A stretch of 64,000 bases of DNA from Tilletia caries (taxonomy: Eukaryota > Basidiomycota > Exobasidiomycetes > Tilletiales > Tilletiaceae): NCBI GenBank assembly GCA_032718865.1, contig JALUTQ010000033.1:558001-622000 (forward strand), read 5' to 3'. How positions within the stretch are numbered: position 1 is the first letter of the stretch; every line of letters begins with the position of its first letter. The translations under genes and the position numbers were made by a program. Below the pieces are notes generated by a model, which worked only from the letters and a program-made list of their open reading frames with translations, had not been told where the DNA came from and made no database searches. Positions 56,666 through 64,000 of the stretch are shown one piece after another.

Positions 56666-59517
56666 ACCTTCTTCGCGGAAATTTTGGCTTGGGCGGTCTT
56701 CGTGTAGGGGTCGTGGATCCTTGTTACGCGGAACCTCGAGACTGGAGTAAGGCAGCGTCGTTGAGGGAACACGGATGTTTGAAGATGGGCGCGTAAGAGT
56801 GAAAGATGTCGGAGGTCGAGGAGGAAAGACTGGGTGCAAACCAGAATTAAGGGGATCAAGTTGAAGGAATATGACTGGGGAGTGATGCGACGTGCGAGTG
56901 ACCTGGATCCTGAAGCCTGATTGGAGCGCTGGAGGCAGAAGACGAATGGTCCAGCAGATCAGAGAGACGTAAATGGATGCGGTCCGGATGACACAGAACG
57001 ATCGTCGTGCGGATGAATACTGGTACGTGGCCTTGACACTACTTCAAGCTTCAAGCTTCCGGCATCTCCTGAAATCTTGATAGTTGAAATGGACCTAGGG
57101 CCTGGTCTTCGTCGCGGCTCCATATGCACAGTTTATCCTGTGTCGACGAGTTCCGTCTTCCTTGCAATATTAATAATGGTGCATCCTGAAATTGCGATCG
57201 TCTATCTGTCCCACCATCTCACTCTCGAGTCTCGGCTCTGGGGTGACGACTGACGGTGTCCATCTCCGCCTGTGATTGTACCGCGACTTGCGAGGGTGTC
57301 CTGTGTCACCTTGCCTGGCAGGTACCTGCAGCCGGCGCCTGAGCCCTGATGCCTGATGCCTGATGGCGCCGACAACCGCGATAAGGGACCGCCTGTGTGC
57401 CAGTCCCAGTGTATCGGGGCTTCATGCTTGAAGCTTGAAGCTTGAAGCTTGAAGCTTGAAGTTTGAAGGATGGAGGTCGGAGGACTGAGGACTGAGGAGG
57501 CGTCGAGCAGCAGGAATTAGGATGCAAGGTGCTCGGAAAAAAAATCATAAGTCCTTTTCATTTCCATTGCAGACGCCACGACGCCATATGTAGGGCGTTA
57601 TGCACGGGAGAAACGTTAGATTATGCACGGGAGAAACGGTGGAACACTAACAAGAACAATGGAATCTTCACGCGTAACAAACAATAAACAACCGGACGCA
57701 CAAACAAACCGACCGACCGACATGCATAAACACACGTTCAGCAAGACCCGAATACTGCGGAACCAAGACGCACATTCGGCACAGATCAGATGCAAACGCG
57801 CTGTCTGTCGTCGACTCGTCGTAAACTGCTACATAACCACATAGTCACATCACGAATCAATAATCATCATGTATGTATTACTACCTCGAAGTCAAGTCCG
57901 TACCGGAAGAAGTCTTCCGAATCACGACCAGAACTCCCGAATTCCAGCAGGTTCAAACAGAGCATGTGTTGAAACTTGCATGCAGACTCTGCAGATGTCG
58001 CTGGTTGCTGTCGCTGAATCTAGAGCGTCTAAGAGAGCGCGTTCCATTCGCAGCAAATTTCTTTCAATAAGCAGGCGATCCGACGCTTATCACTTATCAA
58101 GAGGAAGTCGTATCGAAGTCCTCTGAGTCCGTCTATGTAGACGATATAAGCGATGGGCAGATTTGGGAGTTTGGGACAGGAAGAGCGCGCGCGCCAGTTA
58201 AATGTCAAAGCCATGCGTTTTCGACAGCAGAGGCACTTGATCGTGGGTTGTAACTTGCATCCTTATGCTGGGAGTATGTAGTAGTGGTATGCTGAGGCGC
58301 TGAAGCTCGAACGCCTAAACCCTGAACTCTACTCAAGCCTCAAGCCTCAACATTCGGAAAAAGGGTCAGAAACGCCTACGTCTGCTGGGAAACGCAGGGG
58401 AGGTTCGGCCGTTCGGCGTGGCGCATTATTCTTGGCACAGTGTATGTACAGGTCTTGCAGCCTACAGCGCTCAGCTTCTTCTTTACTTGGGGCTTGAGTA
58501 TTGAGCATTGAGTATTGACATTTGACAGCTTGACCCCTGACCGTGTGGGCAGCGGACGTCCTTCCGTGCTGTCAAGTGGTGACCGGTGACCGGTGACCGG
58601 CAAGGGGTACATAACATATATCACATATGTATACATAGTTTCAGGAAGACTTTTTCTTTTTGAAACAATAAAAATAAAAAGTCTATGATCACAGATTGCA
58701 GATCAATCCTCACTTTAATGATCTGCAAGCGCCACCGCCATCACCGGACGCACTATAATATGTGTCGATCATTGTCAATTTATTTGTAGGGGTGCTTCCG
58801 AAATCCGAAGCTAAAGAAGGGCGTTGCTGAGCGCTGAGGCCTGAGGCGCTGAGACCGAATATATTACATATGCTTATGTATATGTACATGTTTATATTGG
58901 TCATTATTCATTAATGATTAGACGCACGGAGGCTGCGGCGCTGCTGCGCTGGGGCGAGGGGGACGCATGCACTGTCATGTATGTGTTATCGTCCAGTAGG
59001 GACCAGATGGTTTGAAGTCTGGAGCATCGAATGCTCAAGCAGCAAAAGGCCAAGAGCGCGCATCAAGCATCAATGCATCGACCCAGCGGAACCTGATCAG
59101 TAATCAGTGATCAGTAGGACTCTGGGCCTCACGCCTCACGCCTCGTGCTTTGCCTGTGTATGAGGATTATTCGGGAACCGCTGCCAAATTACATATTCTG
59201 GACTCTGGTCACTTTCCATTCGAACAGCTCTGTACGGCCTTCCGAGTGACTTTGTTCGAGACGTTCTTCGGACTTCGGAGCCTACCAGCATCATCTCCAC
59301 CACGACTTGTCTCCCTACGAAGGCATTGCCAGCCACGATCTTTACTCCCTCCCTTCTTCATTCGACTTCGTGGTCCCAGAGCACCTTCCGTCTGACGCAA
59401 AGTCCATCCCCAACGATACCTGGGCACAATTCAGCTTCCCCTCTCTGCCTCCCTCTTCACTCTGTCATTCTTACTACCCTCTACCGACAACAACACTCAC
59501 AACCAGATCTCCAGTAA
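56666..59517. other. gene-free stretch rich in short repeats
   Basis: About 2.8 kb with no supported gene. It holds GCTTGAA heptamers (57421-57466), two copies of an 18-bp direct repeat TTATGCACGGGAGAAACG (57598-57615, 57621-57638), GACCGGT repeats (about 58578-58600), AGCCTCA repeats (58334-58350), CCTGAGGCGCTGAG-like units (58835-58855), and A/T-rich palindromic strips (58610-58640, 58858-58905). The right end is the promoter of the acyltransferase gene. Confidence 0.6.
57421..57466 (+). repeat. (GCTTGAA)n heptamer repeat
   Basis: Six or so tandem GCTTGAA units, the last ones degenerate (GTTTGAA). A related AAGCTTCAAGCTTCC sits at 57043-57058. Confidence 0.85.
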
Positions 59518-61219
59518 ATGTCTGCTGTACCTTCTCAAGCTCCGGCCCCTGCTCCTTTCGTGGACGAAAAGCGCGCGGCAGCTCCCGCCGCCGAAGAAAA
59601 GGAACCTGTCGAATACAGCGAGCACGGCTTCGTTGTTCTTAAGGGAAAGGCCCGCTCGTCCCGAACTGATTTCGCTTTCAATCCGGATGCGTCCAGCGAC
59701 CTGGGCCGAACGCATGCCACACGTATCGGATATCTCGAGGGATTCCGCGGCCTGCTCGCCCTCCAGTTCCTTATCTTTACCTTCTTCCGCCTCTTCGCTC
59801 CGGCCATCGTGACCGACACCGACAGGGACGGTACCAAACCTGCCAGCTTCATCGACGTCGCTCCTGCCTGGCACAGCACGCTGCGCAAAGCCCTCACTCC
59901 TGTCCTGTTCGACGGCAATCTCCAGCTGGCGGCCGGAATTATTCTAAGCGGTCGGTGTGTACTGCAGACCTTCGTAGAACGGCGTAGTGCCATCACCCTT
60001 GCCGGCACTGCCTTCCGGCGGCCGTTCCGCTTCATTCTGCCTTTGGCGGTTGCCCTCGCCTTCACCTCTGTGCTTAGCGTAATCGGCGCTTTCAAGCACG
60101 CGCCTGAACTCAGCGCCGAGACGAGCAATGTTCTCGCCTTGCCGCCTCGTATCTGGGAGTCAATCTTGACATACGTGGTAAGTGCAAGACATCTAGATAT
60201 TTTGCTGATGAATGAAGCTGATTCCTACTCCCATCATGCTGCAGAACTCCATCGTCACCCTTATGATGAGCGAAGGCTTCGCCCTGAACGAACGCGGTCT
60301 TGCTTTCCTCCCTCCCAGCACTTTCTCTTTCGTCGTGAGTGTCAAGTGTTTGGATTCGTCTTAGAGGCACGGCACGCAGCAGCCTCTGACTGTGACGATT
60401 TTTCCGCTCGCAGATTCCTATCATCTTCCGTCAAACATACTCCATCATGCCCATTGCGTGGTTGATGCCTTACACGGTCCTCAAGTGGAAAGCCATCTTC
60501 CTCATGGTTTTCATCACCGCCTCGTGGTGGAGTGGACGATGGGTGTTCTACAGCGCCACTGGTTTGGCGATTGCCGAATTGTCCGGTAAGTAAAGCAGAC
60601 GGCAACGGATTCACGCTTCGCTATTTCCGAATCGCTGATTCTTGACTTCATGGCTGTCCCAGTGGTCTATCTGCCCATTATGCCCCGCTCCATCAACATC
60701 ACGCGATCCGGCTCGATCAAGTTCTGGCTACCTCTCCTTCCCCTCACCACTCTCGCCCTGGGTATCTTCCTCAAGTACTACTTCGCCAGCATGCCCGAGC
60801 ACAGCGACTTCATGACCACCCATGTCGACGTCGTTACGGGCCGATGGACCCAGTCGCCTAACCCGATCTACCGCCACACGCGTCTGGACGACTACCTGGT
60901 CGCAGCCTCTTCGTTGCTCCTCCTTGAGATCTCGCCCCGATCGGTCCGTGCCTTGTTCAACAACTTCGCCTTGCGATGGCTCGGTCGTATCTCGTTCGCT
61001 CTTTTCCTCACAAGCGGAACCATCATGCTTTCGCTAGGCTCACTCATTTATCACCACATGGTTCACTCCATGGGCGTCACGGACTCGTCTAAGGTGCTCG
61101 CTGCGGTTTTCTTTGCGACCGTCCCCGTCTCCCTCGCCACCGCCGAGATCTTCTTCTGGCTTTCAGAGACAACGTCCAACGTGGCAGCCAAATGGCTCTT
61201 CAACTGGATCCGAACATGA
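59518..61219 (+). CDS. membrane acyltransferase-3 family protein
   Basis: Four exons: 59518-60177, 60245-60334, 60414-60585 and 60663-61219, 492 aa. After a 75-residue cytosolic start comes TRIGYLEGFRGLLALQFLIF, matching the R/E/R pattern of acyltransferase-3 (Acyl_transf_3) where the family has a catalytic His in the first helix. The rest has about nine or ten hydrophobic spans (such as RFILPLAVALAFTSVLSVIG, FWLPLLPLTTLALGIFL, AAVFFATVPVSLATAEIFFW). Members move acyl groups, often acetyl, onto sugars or other extracytoplasmic acceptors. The usual catalytic His is not evident here, so activity is unsure. The gene converges on the glycosyltransferase at 62091. Confidence 0.82.
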
Positions 61220-62090
61220 AGTCTCCGACCAGACTTCGCCTCTCGGCTCGGATCATCTATCCTTCTCAAATTTCGTTCCTGGGTCTATTTCTATCTGGCA
61301 CACGGGTCCTCTTTCGTCTCTTTCTTGGGTTTGTGCACCTTTTGTTATCCTTCTTTCCGCCGTCTTACACATATACATTGAATTGCTTCTGCAAAGCCTT
61401 CACTCGAGCGTCCGAATCATGTGATGTTTGCAAAAAGGTCATGACTTCACCGGTTACGGAAGCATGAGGTTCCGTCGGCTGCACCCAAGTCAGACGTCAG
61501 TCGGGCGAAGGCAGTTCACCTTCTCCTCCCACTCTCGCACTGCCTATCGATTCTCTGATCGTTCGTGAGCGTGCGCGAACGTTCTTGATTGTGTTGCTTC
61601 TGTCTCATTCCATTTCCTGTTCTCCCACCCTCCATACCCTCTTCTCGCATCGGTACTCGTGACCCGTCTCGTTATCAACGCTTTCTTTCATTCTCCGTAG
61701 CCGCTCGACTTGCATTCTGGATGCGTTCACGTTTCTTTCCACTTGGCGCCGGTCTATTTGTCCCATATGCATACGTACTGCGATATGCCTTGCCTCGAGT
61801 AGTGCCCGCCCATCCAGGGCGGCCCACTCTCCAGCTCGGCCCAAATCATAGGCCTGCGCCCACCCACCCACGGCAACGGACTGGGGCAACAAAGAAGATT
61901 GCGGGTGTGCAACCCATTGTCATCTGTATGGATTACCCGTAGTCATAAAAGAAGCCTCGTCGATTGCTGTATAATCCCGTTACAAAGAGAAGAGAAAGAT
62001 TGAGAGCGCTGAAAGAGTGTGGTGTGTAGAGTAGGATCGCCGAAACCCGAAAAAAGGATGGGAACCAAGGACGTTTACCGTGAGCTGTGT
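61220..62090. other. intergenic, convergent 3' ends
   Basis: 871 bp between the stops of the acyltransferase and glycosyltransferase genes. CT-rich parts and short ORFs only; probably two 3' UTRs. Confidence 0.55.
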
Positions 62091-63793
62091 CTAAGTCTGA
62101 ATGGTGACAGGAGTCTCATTCCCACGGGCGAGGCTGGGAAGAGGCTGCGCGATTTGTGATGCGTTGGTCCGAGCCGTGGGGTTCCATCGCTTGAAGCCCG
62201 TAAACTCTCGGAAGTGGCACATGATAGCGACCATGCTGACGATCGTGAAGTACAGAGGAGAGGCGGCCATAAATGTGATGACGGATTTGGGCCGAACGAA
62301 GCTGGAAGTATTGCGGAGCGTCACGAAGGTGATTGCCGACAGGCAGGACATGTTGAGGACAAGGATCCAAATCGAGAGGGAAAATCCGACAAAGGTGCTG
62401 TAAAGGGCGTTCCAAGACTTGGGCGGGTTGGTGAGGAATTGCGAGAAGAGCATGAAAGTGAACTGGCTGATAAAGTAGAAGTAGAACTCTCGGAAGGCGA
62501 GGAGGAAGAAGAGACCGAATCGGCTGCGGTACGTGCTTCCATATGCGCCACGCTCGAGCGCAGGCCTGGTGTGCTTGAGGAAGACTTGAGTCCAGCCTTG
62601 AGCCCAGCGGGAGCGTTGCTTGAAGAGAGCCATGACCGTTGCTGGAGCGGTCTCGTAAGATACGACCTTGAGATCGTAGGCGACGCGAGCACCCGAGGTG
62701 ATGGCCCGAAGAGCGACGTCAATGTCCTCGGTGAGCATATTAGGGTTCAGCTGAAGAGTCCGGAGAAGAGAGGTGTTCCAGTGTCCGTTGGAGCCGCCGA
62801 AGAGACCGTAGCCTTGAAGCTCGGCACGACCGGGGTGCATTGCACCATAAATGACATCCACCTCGGCGGCCACAAGCTTGGTGAGCCAGGACTCATCGTG
62901 GTTGTAGACACAGCAGCGTCCTTGGATGACGTCGACGTCACCGGTGAGGAAACGGCGACCGACGTAGTAGAGGGCGTTCTTCTCGAGGAAGTGATCGGTG
63001 TCCAGAATGGTTGTGATATCTCCCCTCGTCTTCTGCTGGAGGAAGAAGTTGAGATTCTCTGCCTTTGAGGTGGAGTTGGGCACGCGGAAAACGGTCAGAT
63101 TGCTGCACTGTCGCTCAATCTTGCGCAGCTCTTGCTCGATGCCCGGAATGTCGTAGGGCGTGTTGTAAACGCTGTCGCAGCACGGAACACAAGAGTCAAT
63201 ATCAAACCCATCGCTATGTTTCGAGGGAGTACCAGGGCTCACATATAGAAGTGCAACTTCGAAGACGGATACATTGACTGCCGAATTGCGTAACGAATCT
63301 GACGAAGGATGATATCTGTGGAGAAGATATGAATCAGCGCCCATGTGCGCTGAGCGAGGGAGTACAGAAGACGACGCGCTCACCTTGTTCATTCGGCAGG
63401 TAGGCCACGAAGACGACGTCGATCCTTGGGCACTTTTCTTCCGGCATGTCGGGGAAGCCCTCCTTCTCGGCTTTCCGCATCACTCGGCGAGCGAGGACGC
63501 TGGGTCGGACACTGAAAACGACTTCGGCGAGGACGGTGAAGGTGACGAACGTCTGGAGACAGATGAAACAATACCAGAGGCCAGTGTGCAACGAGTCCGG
63601 GATGACAAGGTAGAAGAAGAAGGACATGCATGCGTAGCAGAATAGCAATGCAAGTGGTGTCCCTGTGGGTTTTTTGGGAGGGAAGAGCTGAGAGAATCAG
63701 AACCGATTCGTGTCGAGACCAGACGGAAGTCTCGATCATTTTCTTACATTCGTTAATGAAGTCGGAAACTCCTTTGAAGAAGGCGGAGATCAT
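62091..63793 (-). CDS. family-2 glycosyltransferase, hyaluronan/cellulose-synthase type
   Basis: Four exons: 63793-63748, 63662-63384, 63315-63243 and 63171-62091, 492 aa. Two N-terminal membrane spans (LALLFCYACMSFFFYLVI, FICLQTFVTFTVLAEVVF) lead to a GT-A domain with VVFVAYLPNE, STSKAENLN, DTD (190-192), TED (280-282) and QRSRW (318-322), the full processive GT2 signature, then three or more C-terminal spans. Such enzymes polymerise a sugar from a UDP- or GDP-sugar and push the chain through the plasma membrane. It is far shorter than fungal chitin synthases and closer in size to hyaluronan-synthase-like Cps1 or bacterial NodC-type enzymes. The polymer is unknown. Confidence 0.88.
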
Positions 63794-64000
63794 GTTGGGC
63801 GAGTACTGAAAGGAAAAAAAGGATTTCTGGTGTTGACGTTGGTGGGTAGCGCGACACGTCTGATGTTGAGTGTGGTCTTGATGTTGAGTGTGAGGATGTT
63901 GAGTGGCAACAGTGAGGGATATTTGACGTTGTGAGGAGGAAGCCAAGATGATGAGAGACGAGAGTAGATCAAGAAGTGGGAGGAAGAGAGGGCGAGGTGA
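63794..64000. promoter_or_regulatory. upstream region of the glycosyltransferase gene
   Basis: 207 bp up to the window end. On the gene strand it contains repeats such as CAACACCAG and ACACTCAACATCAAGACC units (plus strand 63880-63905). No TATA box is obvious. Confidence 0.4.

Noticed and set aside
57421..57466. Regular short repeats considered as a CRISPR-like array
   Set aside because: Units are 7 bp, head to tail without spacers, and the genome is eukaryotic.

Overview
The window is nuclear DNA of a basidiomycete fungus, possibly Ustilaginomycotina (low confidence on the class). Support for this: GC-rich genes split by many short GT-AG introns (about 45-120 nt), pyrimidine-rich leaders, fungal cell-wall and secretion genes, and fungal-type Copia, LINE and hAT elements. 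No prokaryotic, rRNA or tRNA features were found. Exon coordinates were worked out by hand from splice signals and reading-frame continuity.

Left part (1-29 kb), ordinary gene-dense DNA: the 3' part of a coiled-coil protein (3-1250), a choline-kinase/aminoglycoside-phosphotransferase-like kinase (1819-3156, -), a secreted Cys-rich protein (5139-6674, +), a secreted subtilisin-like protease with six exons (8231-11374, -), a small secreted protein with a possible beta-trefoil region (11671-12885, -), the cohesion factor Dcc1 (13682-15607, -), an unrecognised protein (17934-19803, +), a probable membrane protein (20129-22506, +), a large Ser/Pro-rich protein (22956-25280, -) and the tail-anchored-protein ATPase Get3 (27559-28893, -). 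A 711-bp deleted hAT transposon with perfect 8-bp target duplications sits at 17127-17837.

Middle part (29-54.6 kb), a tandem segmental duplication that has collected transposons. A block carrying the 3' two thirds of a three-RRM SR-like mRNA-binding protein gene (full gene 29354-32095) plus a membrane-anchored GH30 glycosidase gene (33314-35249) is repeated as 35451-54571. The second copy holds a 5'-truncated RRM gene (35451-36887) that reads as an intact two-RRM protein from an ATG at the junction, and a second GH30 gene (52426-54363). Between these two genes lie a 5.5-kb LINE (37158-42637), a 394-bp solo LTR split by a 6.5-kb Copia element (42714-49241), and a 2-kb segment with inverted ends that carries a malate dehydrogenase pseudogene. 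The first block keeps the empty target sites for the LINE and the solo LTR, so both insertions can be read directly.

Right part (54.6-64 kb): an SSUH2-like protein with DnaJ-type Cys repeats (55058-56665, -), a repeat-rich gene-free stretch, then a convergent pair, a membrane acyltransferase-3 protein (59518-61219, +) and a family-2 glycosyltransferase of the hyaluronan/cellulose-synthase type (62091-63793, -). The pair may make and acylate a surface glycan; that link is inference from position only.
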